This document shows, piece after piece, positions 16,859-24,391 of a stretch of DNA of 64,000 nucleotides. Origin of the DNA: JAHJDS01 sp964569795 (GTDB lineage: Bacteria; Desulfobacterota; Desulfarculia; Desulfarculales; JAHJDS01); the NCBI GenBank assembly GCA_964569795.1, contig CAZMVB010000005.1:1-64000 (forward strand). Direction: 5' to 3'. Each line of letters begins with the position of its first letter. The first letter of the stretch is position 1. The notes under the pieces were generated by a model. That model saw only the letters and a program-made list of their open reading frames with translations. It did not search any database and had not been told where the DNA came from. Position numbers and translations under genes: made by a program.

Positions 16859-17356
16859 CTACGGCTTATAGACGACAAAGGATTTTTGGGCCATCACCTT
16901 GCCCTTGTAAACCAGTTGGAGCGTCCACTTGCCGGGAACCACCTCCCAGGGTCTTGTGAACTCCCACGTAAAATAATGTTTTTTCCCAATAATATATTTT
17001 AGGTGGGCGGCCGTCCGACGCACGACCCCGTGTTTGCCGGGTACATGCAGGCCCGGACAGGTCACCACGCCCAGAAAGGTCTCTCTGTAGCCCTTGGGTT
17101 GACCATTAAGCATGAAACTGAACCCGAACACCGTCCCCAGGACGGCCGGAACTCGTTGGGTTGATTTGACCAGTTTGTAGCCTCTAACGGCGATGACCGA
17201 CACCCCCTGAGGGGTCGTTCCTGTTTGCCTGCTGGACACGTATTTGAAGATCCCTGATTCCACGACCTTGACGCCGGTCACTTCCACGGCCAGGGCCAAG
17301 CCCGCTCCCACCAGCACGAACACCACGGCCAGCAGACAGGCAGCCAGCTTTTTCAC
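16859..17356 (-). CDS. Exported DUF3859-like protein
   Basis: A 165-residue protein with a clear signal peptide: VKKLAACLLAVVFVLVG, then LALA before a predicted cleavage site. GTG at 17356 is chosen because GGGGGA lies just upstream and the signal sequence starts there; longer upstream frames lack support. The mature part has VKVVESGIFKYVSS at its start and WEFTRPWEVVPGKWTLQLVYKGKVMAQKSFVV near its end, the pattern of the DUF3859 family (beta-rich periplasmic proteins of unknown function). It is divergently arranged from another small exported protein at 17722. Confidence 0.65.
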   Translation of the reverse strand: MKKLAACLLAVVFVLVGAGLALAVEVTGVKVVESGIFKYVSSRQTGTTPQGVSVIAVRGYKLVKSTQRVPAVLGTVFGFSFMLNGQPKGYRETFLGVVTCPGLHVPGKHGVVRRTAAHLKYIIGKKHYFTWEFTRPWEVVPGKWTLQLVYKGKVMAQKSFVVYKP

Positions 17357-17606
17357 GGCGTCCCCCTTTTCGCGGCCAGTTCGCCGCGACCAATGGTTTT
17401 CACCTCGAGGGGAACCAGGCCTGGTCGGCTTGGCCCTCCACATCTTCCAATCTGAAAGAATAACACCGTCACCCTGGCCTGGCAACCCTGGTTGATCGGA
17501 GCGCAAACCCGTACCTCAAACCTTGACCCCGGGTCCGCTTCCTTGGTCGGGCCCCCGGATCACCGCCGTGGTACTGAAAAAAAGGGGCTTGTGAATAAAT
17601 ACAGTC

Positions 17607-17634
17607 TTGACGCCGGCCGCCGGATGATTAACAT
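17607..17634 (+). promoter_or_regulatory. Candidate sigma-70 promoter for the 123-residue exported protein
   Basis: TTGACG (17607-17612), a 16-base spacer and TAACAT (17629-17634). A transcript from here would begin just before the stem-loop at 17644-17666. Confidence 0.45.
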
Positions 17635-17643
17635 TCCCCAACT

Positions 17644-17666
17644 CCGCGATCCAGGGCGGATCGCGG
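17644..17666 (+). promoter_or_regulatory. Perfect 5'-leader hairpin
   Basis: CCGCGATCC, loop AGGGC, GGATCGCGG: a 9-bp perfect stem with a 5-base loop in the untranslated leader of the 123-residue protein gene. It could stabilise the mRNA or act as a control element. It is not followed by a T-run, so it is unlikely to be a terminator. Confidence 0.6.
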
Positions 17667-17721
17667 GGTGGTCTCAAGTCAAAAAAGACCGTAATTAAAA
17701 CAGGTTAGAGGGAGGTAAAAG

Positions 17722-18093
17722 ATGAGGCCGGCAAAAAGAGCCGTTGTCATCATGATGGCGACCCTGGTCGGTCTGGCCCTGGCAATTCCCGCCGCGGCCT
17801 TTGACGCCAAGTGGTACCAAAACTTTGTTCAGAACAAGGCCTTCAAGTGCATCCATCCCAAGAGCAAGATCCAGAAGATCGAGGTCGTCGTTCCGCCCAA
17901 GGTGGACAAGGACGTCGAGACCTGCCGGATCAAGGTCTTTTACAAGGGCTGGATCAAGAAGCACCAGATGACCCTCGAGGTTTCGACCACCACCATCGGC
18001 GGCAAGGTCAACGCCAAGGTCAACGTCCTGTCGGACACCGGTTCCCTGAAACGGCTCAAATGCGCCCTGACCCAGGGCTGGCAGCCGATCTAG
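17722..18093 (+). CDS. Small exported protein of unknown function
   Basis: A 123-residue protein with a signal peptide (MRPAKRAVVIMMATLVGLALA, cleavage after AAA). The mature part is Lys-rich with two conserved-looking cysteines (KAFKCIHPKSK and VETCRIKVFY) and a third near the end (LKCALTQGW). A strong GAGGGAGG ribosome-binding site precedes the ATG. I do not recognise the family. The transcription unit is compact: promoter, leader hairpin, gene, two hairpins. That arrangement fits an abundant monocistronic message. Confidence 0.7.
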   Translation: MRPAKRAVVIMMATLVGLALAIPAAAFDAKWYQNFVQNKAFKCIHPKSKIQKIEVVVPPKVDKDVETCRIKVFYKGWIKKHQMTLEVSTTTIGGKVNAKVNVLSDTGSLKRLKCALTQGWQPI

Positions 18094-18106
18094 CAATCCT
18101 GCGTAG

Positions 18107-18129
18107 CTGTCGGAGAAATGCTCCGACAG
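18107..18129 (+). other. Perfect 3' hairpin after the exported-protein gene
   Basis: CTGTCGGAG, loop AAATG, CTCCGACAG: a 9-bp perfect stem, not followed by a T-run. It may protect the 3' end of the transcript. Confidence 0.6.
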
Positions 18130-18154
18130 GTTCCCAGTTCGTGCCTGATTCGAG

Positions 18155-18184
18155 GGGCGGTTCCCGGACGGGGATCGCCCTTTT
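18155..18184 (+). terminator. Intrinsic terminator
   Basis: Arms 18155-18165 and 18170-18180 pair over 11 bp (two G-T pairs) with a GGAC tetraloop, followed at once by TTTTGTTTG. It ends the transcript of the 123-residue exported protein. Confidence 0.8.
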
Positions 18185-18237
18185 GTTTGACCAACGGCCT
18201 CCTTGACGGGCCTCTTTTGGGGGTGCCCAGAAAAAAG

Positions 18238-18266
18238 TTGCCAAAACGGTTTTGATGAGATATTTT
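18238..18266 (+). promoter_or_regulatory. Candidate sigma-70 promoter for the DUF1015 gene
   Basis: TTGCCA (18238-18243), a 17-base spacer and TATTTT (18261-18266), in an AT-rich stretch. Confidence 0.5.
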
Positions 18267-18358
18267 TCTTTACTTCAACTCCCGTGGAAATCACTATTTT
18301 CTTCGGGTGTTTAAAAGAGACCCGACCGGGCCGCCCGCCTTTGGGCCGCCTGATATAC

Positions 18359-18417
18359 GGCAATCCACAAAATATGGGGTTGCCAAACGCCCCGGACCCA
18401 TATATACTGGGGTCCGG
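18359..18417 (+). promoter_or_regulatory. Two tandem leader hairpins
   Basis: Hairpin 1 pairs GGCAATCC (18359-18366) with GGGTTGCC (18377-18384). Hairpin 2 pairs CCGGACCC (18392-18399) with GGGTCCGG (18410-18417). Both stems are 8 bp with AT-rich loops of 10 bases, about 80-130 bases before the DUF1015 start. No known riboswitch class was recognised. Confidence 0.5.
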
Positions 18418-18495
18418 TTGGTGACGGGTCTCCTCAACATCACATAACGCGACGCGGTCTGTACCGCGCCGCTGCCCCGTTTTCGAGGGATGATC

Positions 18496-19854
18496 ATGGC
18501 AGACGTCCGGCCCTTCCGAGGCATCCACTACGATACCAAGAAGGTTTCAGAGATGCGGGCGGTGACCGCTCCGCCCTATGACGTCATCTCGCCCGAGCAG
18601 CAGGAGGATCTGCACCGGGTCGATCCCCACAACGTCGTCCGGCTGGTCCTGGGCAAAACCCACAAGGCCGACACCGATTCCAACAACCGCTACACCCGGG
18701 CGGCCGCCTCTTATCGCCAGTGGCTGGAGGAGGGCGTCCTGGCCCGGGACGACCGGCCGGCGATCTACTACACCGAGACCGACTTTCAGGACCACGAGGG
18801 GAAAAAGGTCACCCGGCGGGGGATGATCTCCCTGGTTCGGGCCCAGGACTACGAGGACGGGGTCATCCTGCCCCACGAGTACACCTTTTCCGGGACCAAG
18901 AAACAGCGCCTGGAGTTGCTCAAGCACGCCCAGGCCAATTTCTCGTGCATCTTCTCGGTCTATCCGGATCAGGACCTGACCATGACCGACGCCCTGGAGC
19001 GGGCGGCGCACGAGCGGGACCCGCTGCACGACTTCGAGGATCTGGACGGCTGCGGCCAGCGGATCTGGCCGGTGACCGACCCCGAGGTCATCCGCCTGGT
19101 GGCCGGTCTGATGGATTCCAAAAAGGTCTATATCGCCGACGGCCACCACCGCTTCGAGACGGCCCAGAACTACCGGCGTCTGATGCATGACAAAAACCCC
19201 GGGGCCGGGCCCGACGCCGCCTTCAACTACACCATGATGTTCCTGTGCGCCACCGGGTGCCCGGGCCTGGTGATCCTGCCGGCCCACCGACTGCTGCCGG
19301 CCCTGGAAGGGTTTGACGTCGAGGATTTCATATCCCGGGCCTCCGAGGTCTTCCACGTCGAGCGGTTCGCCTACGACGCCCACTCGTTCACGACCTCCCG
19401 GCTGGCCTTCAAGGCGTCCATGAAAAAGAACGGCAACCGGGCCAGCACCATCGGCCTGATCGCGGCCGGGGCCAGGACCTTCTACACCCTGACCCTCAGG
19501 GAAGGGGTCATGGCCCGGATCGTCAACAGCAGCGTGCCCGAGCCCATGTGGGAACTGGACGCGGTGGTCCTGACCCGGGTGATCCTGATGCACCTGCTCC
19601 ACCTGACCGCCGACGACCTGGACCGGGAGGAGACCATTTCCTACTGGTCTGACACGGACCGGGTCATGGACACGGTCCTCCGCGGCAAGGCCCGGCTGGC
19701 CTTTCTGCTCAACCCGGCCCGGATCGGGCAGATCGAACGCATCGCCGAGGCCGGCCTGATCCTGCCCCGCAAGACGACCTACTTCTACCCGAAAATCCTG
19801 TCCGGCCTGGTCATCAACCCGGTCGATCCTGGCGAGGAAATCCGGCTGCCCTGA
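18496..19854 (+). CDS. DUF1015 family protein
   Basis: A 452-residue cytoplasmic protein of the widespread DUF1015 family, whose biochemical role is not settled. Typical features are VRPFRGIHYD at the N-terminus, TAPPYDVISPEQ, the conserved YIADGHHRFETAQNY segment around residue 215, and EEIRLP at the end. The ATG at 18496 is chosen because GAGGGA lies 5 bases upstream; the in-frame ATG at 18490 overlaps that site. The gene stands alone with a long leader containing two hairpins. Confidence 0.88.
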   Translation: MADVRPFRGIHYDTKKVSEMRAVTAPPYDVISPEQQEDLHRVDPHNVVRLVLGKTHKADTDSNNRYTRAAASYRQWLEEGVLARDDRPAIYYTETDFQDHEGKKVTRRGMISLVRAQDYEDGVILPHEYTFSGTKKQRLELLKHAQANFSCIFSVYPDQDLTMTDALERAAHERDPLHDFEDLDGCGQRIWPVTDPEVIRLVAGLMDSKKVYIADGHHRFETAQNYRRLMHDKNPGAGPDAAFNYTMMFLCATGCPGLVILPAHRLLPALEGFDVEDFISRASEVFHVERFAYDAHSFTTSRLAFKASMKKNGNRASTIGLIAAGARTFYTLTLREGVMARIVNSSVPEPMWELDAVVLTRVILMHLLHLTADDLDREETISYWSDTDRVMDTVLRGKARLAFLLNPARIGQIERIAEAGLILPRKTTYFYPKILSGLVINPVDPGEEIRLP

Positions 19855-20023
19855 ATCGCGGCCTTTCTGTCTCAAATTTTTTACAACCAAGGTCCCCGTC
19901 TTTGGATCAGCCTGCGCGGTTCGGGTATAGAAATTTTGATGACGGAAGTTCCTGGCTTCGGACCAACTCTCTCGGTTCATGCTAGAATAATTCGTACCAA
20001 TTGACCGTTGTGGGGGCCAAACA

Positions 20024-20749
20024 ATGACGCATCGGATCTTCGGGGTACTGCTGATCGTGGTCGGCCTGGCCGCGGCCGCCCCGGGTGTGGGCCGGGCCGC
20101 GGGCTTGATCAATGACTGGACCTATCAGGGGCTGGTCGTCCGCTTCCGGGCCGTGGCCAAGGGCTTCATCCGCGGGGTGGTAATCGACACGCCGGGCCGC
20201 CAGGCGGCCCAGTTCGGTCGGACCATGTTCGAGGTCAAGCTCGTCAAGCCCAACCTGTATCAGGGCCGGCAGTACCTGGCCCACCCAGGCAGGGTCCGGG
20301 CGATCCAGGTCAGCCTGAGCCTGTCCGGCGACGTCCTGGTGGTCCAGCGGCCCGGCCAGCTCCAACCCCTGGTCTTCCGCCAGGTCAAGGCCCCGGCCGC
20401 GACCGCGACCACGCCGGGCGGGCCCGCGCCGACCACGCCTCAGGTCAAGGCCGGCAAGGATTTATTGGGATTCTGGAGCGGCGTCAGTCCCTCGACCTTT
20501 CAGAGCTACCGGCTGACCCTCAAGAAAGATATGACCTATGAGTTGATCATCTCCGGTGGTCAGGGTGGGCTGCCCCTGAAGATCTGGGGAAGATACCAGG
20601 TCCAGGGCAATCAGCTCATCCTGACCCACCTCGGGGCCCGTCCCCGGTTTCCCCAGATGCGCTTTCCCACCCGCGAGGTCTGGCGGTTCAAGTGGCTCGG
20701 CCCGAACAAGATCGAGACGCCGGCCTTGACCCTGACCCGGTGGCGCTGA
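20024..20749 (+). CDS. Exported hypothetical protein
   Basis: A 241-residue protein with an N-terminal signal sequence (MTHRIFGVLLIVVGLAAAAPG). The mature protein appears to have two beta-rich halves joined by a Pro/Ala/Thr-rich linker at about residues 124-148. The second half begins LLGFWSGVSPS and contains a repeating strand pattern (KIWGRYQVQGNQLILTH), reminiscent of lipocalin-like periplasmic domains. GGGGG precedes the ATG. It lies 16 bases upstream of the methyltransferase gene and is probably cotranscribed with it. Family not recognised. Confidence 0.65.
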   Translation: MTHRIFGVLLIVVGLAAAAPGVGRAAGLINDWTYQGLVVRFRAVAKGFIRGVVIDTPGRQAAQFGRTMFEVKLVKPNLYQGRQYLAHPGRVRAIQVSLSLSGDVLVVQRPGQLQPLVFRQVKAPAATATTPGGPAPTTPQVKAGKDLLGFWSGVSPSTFQSYRLTLKKDMTYELIISGGQGGLPLKIWGRYQVQGNQLILTHLGARPRFPQMRFPTREVWRFKWLGPNKIETPALTLTRWR

Positions 20750-20765
20750 GCCGGGCGAGGCCGAC

Positions 20766-21455
20766 TTGAACGACGCCCCGGCCCGGGATGTTACCCTCGA
20801 CACCCTGGCCGTGGGCCCTGGGCAAAGACCGCTCCAGGTCTATCAGCCCCGGACCGGACACCGCTTCGGCCAGGAGGCACTGGCCCTGGCCGGGTTCGTT
20901 CGGGTCAAACCGGGCGAGACCGTGGTCGATCTGGGGACCGGGGTCGGGGTCATCCCCCTGCTGCTGGCCCATACCGGGGCGCGATTGATCGGCCTGGAAA
21001 TCCAGGAGGACCTGGCCGATCTGGCCCGGCGCAACGCCGAGTTGAACGAAGTGGCCCTCGAGGTTTTTCAGGGCGACTGGCGCGAGATCAAGGAATTGTT
21101 GGCCCCGGCCTCGGCCGAGGTGGTGACCTGCAATCCCCCGTTCTACGAGACGGGCCGGGGGCGGGTCAGCCCTGATCCGGCCCGGGCGGCGGCCCGGCAG
21201 GCCGGACGGGCCGCACTGGGCGAGGCGGTCCTGGCGGCCCGGTATTTATTGACGGACAAGGGCCGGTTCAACCTGGTCGGTCCGGCCTGGCGTCTGGTCG
21301 ATTTTCTGGTGCTCCTGCGCCAGGCCGGGCTAGAACCAAAACGCCTCCAGTTCAGCCATGGCCGGGCGGACGCGCCGGCCGAGCTGGTGCTGATCGAGGC
21401 CCGAAAAGGGGCAGGGGTCGAGTGCCGGATTGAACCGCCCATCTTGGGCCAATGA
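20766..21455 (+). CDS. TrmN6-like tRNA (adenine-N6)-methyltransferase
   Basis: A 229-residue class I SAM-dependent methyltransferase. The SAM-binding motif I is VVDLGTGVGVIPLLLA, followed by GLEIQEDLADLARRN, and the catalytic N6-adenine motif is NPPFYETG. This matches the YfiC/TrmN6 family, which methylates A37 of a tRNA; an assignment to other substrates such as rRNA is possible. Translation begins at TTG 20766 with GAGG upstream. Confidence 0.8.
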   Translation: MNDAPARDVTLDTLAVGPGQRPLQVYQPRTGHRFGQEALALAGFVRVKPGETVVDLGTGVGVIPLLLAHTGARLIGLEIQEDLADLARRNAELNEVALEVFQGDWREIKELLAPASAEVVTCNPPFYETGRGRVSPDPARAAARQAGRAALGEAVLAARYLLTDKGRFNLVGPAWRLVDFLVLLRQAGLEPKRLQFSHGRADAPAELVLIEARKGAGVECRIEPPILGQ

Positions 21456-21525
21456 CGACCCGGGACAATGGGCATAGTTTCAAGGAACCGCCCTTGCTCT
21501 TTACAACCCTGATAAATAAATCTTC

Positions 21526-21565
21526 GTGAAAAACAGGCCCCACCCGGTCCGCACCGGGTGAGGCC
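21526..21565 (-). terminator. Intrinsic terminator of the small lipoprotein gene
   Basis: A long hairpin (21536-21565: GGCC, one mismatch, CACCCGGT, loop CCGC, ACCGGGTG, GGCC). On the minus strand it is followed by TGTTTTTC. It starts about 28 bases after the lipoprotein stop codon. Confidence 0.8.
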
Positions 21566-21592
21566 GAATCGTGCTGAGATTAACAGGGGCGC

Positions 21593-21880
21593 CTACCAGC
21601 GCCGGTGCCAGCCTCGGTGCCGCCAGCCTCGATGCCGCCAGTGGCCGTGCCGCCACCGTCCCCAATGATCCCGGTAACGGGGCACCCAGTGGTAGCCGCC
21701 CCACCAGCGGCGGTAGTGGTGATAGGGCCGCCAATACCAGGGGCCGTAATAGGGGGCGACAACGGGGGGCCGGACATAGACCGCGGGCGGGGGTACCGGC
21801 TCCACGTAGCACCCGGCCATCATCATCAGGCCCAGTCCGCCCAGGGAGGCGATTAGCCAGGGCCATATTTTTCGGTTCAT
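21593..21880 (-). CDS. Small Trp/Arg/His/Tyr-rich lipoprotein
   Basis: A 95-residue protein starting MNRKIWPWLIASLGGLGLMM with a lipobox (MAGC, Cys24). The mature part is extraordinarily rich in Trp, Arg, His, Tyr and Gly, ending in tandem HWRHRGWRHRGWHRRW-like units, and it opens with a Pro-rich YVEPVPPPAVYVRPP stretch. GGAGCAGACC precedes the ATG. Such YXXWY/GHW-rich lipoproteins are common but uncharacterised envelope proteins. The low-complexity tail prevents functional inference. Confidence 0.75.
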   Translation of the reverse strand: MNRKIWPWLIASLGGLGLMMMAGCYVEPVPPPAVYVRPPVVAPYYGPWYWRPYHHYRRWWGGYHWVPRYRDHWGRWRHGHWRHRGWRHRGWHRRW

Positions 21881-22021
21881 GGTCTGCTCCGATGAGTGTT
21901 GTGTCTGACTATATTTTATCGTCCGGAAGGGGCGGAAACCAAATTTTCTGGCAGTGGCCGCGTTGAGGGAGAGTAGGGCGATGCCGTGTCCCGCGTAGAA
22001 GTTTTGGAGTCGTGACGAAGA

Positions 22022-22065
22022 CCCCTCACCCCGACCCTCTCCCCGCCTGGCGGGGAGAGGGGGAC
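22022..22065. repeat. Dispersed-type intergenic palindrome
   Basis: CCCCTCACCCCGA is followed by a 12-bp perfect stem (CCCTCTCCCCGC/GCGGGGAGAGGG, 22035-22061). It resembles palindromic elements repeated through many proteobacterial genomes. Copy number cannot be judged from one window. Confidence 0.55.
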
Positions 22066-22109
22066 CATCGGACGGCCGCCGGAGTCGCTATGCGGCCCGG
22101 CGGCCAGGG

Positions 22110-22138
22110 GCGCGGCCGTTTTTTGGTCACGGCCGCGC
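22110..22138. repeat. Perfect 10-bp inverted repeat
   Basis: GCGCGGCCGT and ACGGCCGCGC flank a 9-base T-rich loop. Confidence 0.6.
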
Positions 22139-22191
22139 GTCCTTAGCTCTTCCAGCCTTAGAACAACCAACGACCAACCTGGAGCGAATAG

Positions 22192-22290
22192 CCAGACGTC
22201 TTGACCGGAGGCGCTGGTTTTCGGCGCGGCCAGAGGGCCGCAGGCCCGGCGTCGCGACGAAAAACCAGCGCCGGAGGGAATCACGTCTGG
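22192..22290. repeat. Long imperfect inverted repeat (~99 bases)
   Basis: Outer arms CCAGACGT (22192-22199) and ACGTCTGG (22283-22290). Inner arms GGCGCTGGTTTT (22210-22221) and AAAACCAGCGCC (22261-22272). The centre contains a further GCGGCC/GGCCGC hairpin. The RNA would fold into one long rod with an internal loop. Confidence 0.75.
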
Positions 22291-22316
22291 CGGTGTTCGA
22301 ATCCCCTCGATGGGGT

Positions 22317-22339
22317 ACTCAGGGGCGAAGCCCCTGAGT
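22317..22339. repeat. Perfect 10-bp hairpin
   Basis: ACTCAGGGGC, loop GAA, GCCCCTGAGT. It is part of the hairpin cluster upstream of the lipoprotein gene. Confidence 0.6.
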
Positions 22340-22555
22340 GGCGGGGGAGTCCAGAGGGGCCTCGCGGGTGCGCAGCCGCACCGGCATAATTCGTTCAGGC
22401 TCGTAGTAAAGCGCCAGCCCTGCCTCGCCCGAACATCGGTTACGCCTCTGGCGCCAGCCAGCCCCTTTGGCCCTGGGGGTGTGGGGGCTGGGAGAAGACC
22501 CCACATCATGAGATGCTCTTATTCCTTAAAGGAAAAAATCAACAATGATAAGCAA

Positions 22556-22834
22556 TCATCCGACCACGAACCGGACGTCGATCTCGCCCAAATAAGGGCG
22601 CACCTTTTCGATGATCTCGAACTTGCGCAGGGTCAATTCCTGGGCCCAGACCGAACTGGGGACGGCCACGGTCAACAGCTCGGGCGAGAGCTTGATCGGC
22701 CGGGTGTGTTTTGATAAATCCTCGCCCATGATCTCGGACCAGCGGGACAGGGCCTCGATCTGAGACATTCGGTGCTTAATTCCCGGGTCCACGCCGCCCA
22801 GGACGTCGCCCAGCTTTTCCATCTCCTTGCCCAA
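22556..22834 (-). CDS. DUF721/DciA-like protein
   Basis: About 92 residues of the DUF721 family, which includes DciA, the ancestral loader/operator of the DnaB replicative helicase. Characteristic are the IEALSRWSEIMGEDLSKHTRPIKL block and LLTVAVPSSVWAQELTLRK, followed by a short IDVRFVVG end. A TTG at 22834 is preferred because AAGGAG lies 7 bases upstream; a TTG at 22852 lacks such a site. It is short, matching only the core domain. The AT-rich 76-base spacer to the divergent lipoprotein gene at 22911 probably holds promoters for both. Confidence 0.75.
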   Translation of the reverse strand: MGKEMEKLGDVLGGVDPGIKHRMSQIEALSRWSEIMGEDLSKHTRPIKLSPELLTVAVPSSVWAQELTLRKFEIIEKVRPYLGEIDVRFVVG

Positions 22835-22910
22835 ACGCCGACTCCTTGCCAATCTTGAAATTCAAATATTAGAATAATAAATATGACCCAAAATTAGCCG
22901 GAGGTGGTCC

Positions 22911-23231
22911 ATGAAGGTTCGGGCCGTGATCGTGTTCTGTCTGCTGCTCGGTCTGGCCGGCTGCGGTGCCGAAATGGTCACCGTGGCCCAGATCAAGAGC
23001 CACCCCCGCCAGTTCGTCGGCCGCGAGGTCCAGGTGCGGGGGGTGGTGATCGACCTGTTCACCTTTGGCGCGACCAGGTTCTTCAGGCTGAGCGACCAAA
23101 CCGGCCAGATCACCATCCTGACCCGCAAGGTCCTGCCGGCCCGGGGCGAGCGGATGACCGTGAGCGGGGTGGTGGCCGAGGGCATTGCCGTGGGCGCCTG
23201 GCGGCAACTGGTCATCCGCGAGGCCGACTGA
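22911..23231 (+). CDS. Small OB-fold-like lipoprotein
   Basis: A 106-residue lipoprotein: signal MKVRAVIVFCLLLGLAGC with the lipobox Cys at 18. The mature part (IKSHPRQFVGREVQVRGVV, then FFRLSDQTGQITIL) has the strand order of an OB-fold / nucleic-acid-binding-like domain used by many small periplasmic proteins of unknown function. GGAGG precedes the ATG. It converges with the folate-type gene, the stops lying five bases apart. Confidence 0.75.
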   Translation: MKVRAVIVFCLLLGLAGCGAEMVTVAQIKSHPRQFVGREVQVRGVVIDLFTFGATRFFRLSDQTGQITILTRKVLPARGERMTVSGVVAEGIAVGAWRQLVIREAD

Positions 23232-23236
23232 CCCGC

Positions 23237-23944
23237 CTATGCTTGTTTCCCCCTCAGGTGGAACAGGGGGGTCATCTTCTTGATCTTGTGCCGGGGCAGC
23301 CGTTTCCAGTCGATGCGCTTGGGTCGAACCGGCCGGTCCTTGGCCCACAGGACCCGGCTGGGGGTGACGATCAGGTCAACGGCCACGTCCCCCATGACGT
23401 CCGGGACCTGATCCACGATCTGGAGGTCGTGGATCAGGGCGATGATTCTCACCTCGGCCTTGATCCGGCCCGCGGCCAGCAGGATCAAGTATTCCAGGTC
23501 AAAATAACCCTCGCCCTTGCCCAGCCTCCGGCCGCGGTTGTCCACGGCCACGGCCCCGGTCAGCATCAAGTCCACCCGGGGCAAATCGTCGGGCCCGAAT
23601 TGGAGACCGTATTTCCTGGCCAGGGAACTCTTGACCGCCTCGTCGCGGTCGCCGGCCCGGACACGTCCGGCCTTGAGGACCACGAACCCGGACCGCAGCC
23701 CCGGGGTGGCCATGACCAGATCCTTGCCGTCGGTCAGGCAATTGATCCGGGCCTGGATCAGGGCCTCATCCGGGACGGCCATGACCACCTTGGCCTGCTG
23801 GTAGTCCTGGACCGTGCGCAGGCGCTGGGCGGCCCGTGAGGCCCGCTCGAACACGGGGATGAGACCCGCCGAGGGGGGGCTGACCCGGGCCGCTTCGAGT
23901 CGGGCCCAGGTCCGCTCCCGAAGCTGCTGCTTTTCCTGGTCCAC
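23237..23944 (-). CDS. 5-formyltetrahydrofolate cyclo-ligase-like (methenyl-THF synthetase domain) protein
   Basis: About 235 residues from GTG 23944; a TTG at 23980 is an alternative start. The N-terminal QEKQQLRERTWARLE helix and the GKGEGYFDLEY motif are diagnostic for the 5-FTHF cyclo-ligase fold, which converts 5-formyl-THF to methenyl-THF using ATP. The spacing, with KVVMAVPDEALI and RVDLMLTGAVAVD, fits the MTHFSD-like branch found in anaerobic deltaproteobacteria better than canonical Fau/YgfA, so substrate identity is less certain. It is on the opposite strand to its neighbours. Confidence 0.75.
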   Translation of the reverse strand: MDQEKQQLRERTWARLEAARVSPPSAGLIPVFERASRAAQRLRTVQDYQQAKVVMAVPDEALIQARINCLTDGKDLVMATPGLRSGFVVLKAGRVRAGDRDEAVKSSLARKYGLQFGPDDLPRVDLMLTGAVAVDNRGRRLGKGEGYFDLEYLILLAAGRIKAEVRIIALIHDLQIVDQVPDVMGDVAVDLIVTPSRVLWAKDRPVRPKRIDWKRLPRHKIKKMTPLFHLRGKQA

Positions 23945-24079
23945 GCCTGTCAGGCTATCACCTTTCCCCGGGGCGATCAATAAGCGCCGGGATGCGGCCG
24001 GGCGAGGTTGCCAGTTTCGGAAGGCTTCTGTTATAGTCAGTCAGCGGCCGCCGGGGAGGCGGCCCAGGGGGATGCGCCG

Positions 24080-24391
24080 ATGATAAACGTTTCGGCCGAC
24101 AAACTGGAACCGGGCATGATCCTGGCCCAGAAGATCGAACGGGCCGACGGGATCATGCTCTGCAACCGGGGCACGGAACTGACCCCGGGCCTGATCGGCA
24201 CCATCCGGCGGATGGGTCTGGAGGCCGTCCTGGTCGAGGGCGATGCCTTTGCCTCGGAAGAGGAGCGGCAGGCCCACCTCCAGGACCTGCTCGATGAACT
24301 CGACGCGCGTTTCTCCCGGGTGGTCGAGGATCCGATCCTGAATCACCTCAAGGAATTGTTCGCCCAGAAAATCGGGCAATCCGGTCAGTGA
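24080..24391 (+). CDS. Small protein coupled to the HDOD gene
   Basis: A 103-residue protein starting MINVSADKLEPGMILAQKIE. The LEPGM-x-LA-x-x-I...GIMLCNRGTELTPGLIGTIRRMGLEAVLVEG pattern is the N-terminal module that precedes HD-GYP and related domains in signalling proteins; here it is a stand-alone polypeptide. The C-terminal half is helical and acidic. GGGGGA lies upstream of the ATG. The stop TGA overlaps the ATG of the HDOD gene (TGATG), so the two are translationally coupled and probably act together. Confidence 0.7.
   Translation: MINVSADKLEPGMILAQKIERADGIMLCNRGTELTPGLIGTIRRMGLEAVLVEGDAFASEEERQAHLQDLLDELDARFSRVVEDPILNHLKELFAQKIGQSGQ

Larger units (their letters stand above)
17357..17721. 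other. 365-base divergent intergenic region
   Basis: No gene is seen. It contains a candidate plus-strand promoter at 17607-17634, a perfect 9-bp stem-loop at 17644-17666 and an A-rich stretch before the ribosome-binding site of the next gene. Confidence 0.6.
18185..18495. other. Intergenic region / long leader of the DUF1015 gene
   Basis: No gene is seen. After the terminator there is a candidate promoter at 18238-18266, then about 225 bases of leader with two tandem hairpins at 18359-18417. Confidence 0.6.
21881..22555. other. 675-base gene-free, hairpin-rich region
   Basis: No protein-coding gene is supported. Between about 22020 and 22495 at least six stem-loops follow one another (22035-22061, 22110-22138, 22192-22290, 22317-22339, 22367-22382, 22458-22491). 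The first belongs to the CCCTCACCCC...CTCTCCCCGC type of dispersed intergenic palindrome known from many proteobacteria. The remainder may be a structured RNA, a REP/BIME-like cluster or a decayed mobile element. Confidence 0.65.

Noticed and set aside
22291..22312. A tRNA T-loop-like GTTCGAATCC sequence
   Set aside because: The T-stem does not pair (3 of 5) and no acceptor, D or anticodon arm is found around it.
21959..22480. A short reading frame through the hairpin block
   Set aside because: It has no ribosome-binding site, no homology-like motifs, and is interrupted by stem-loops on both strands.
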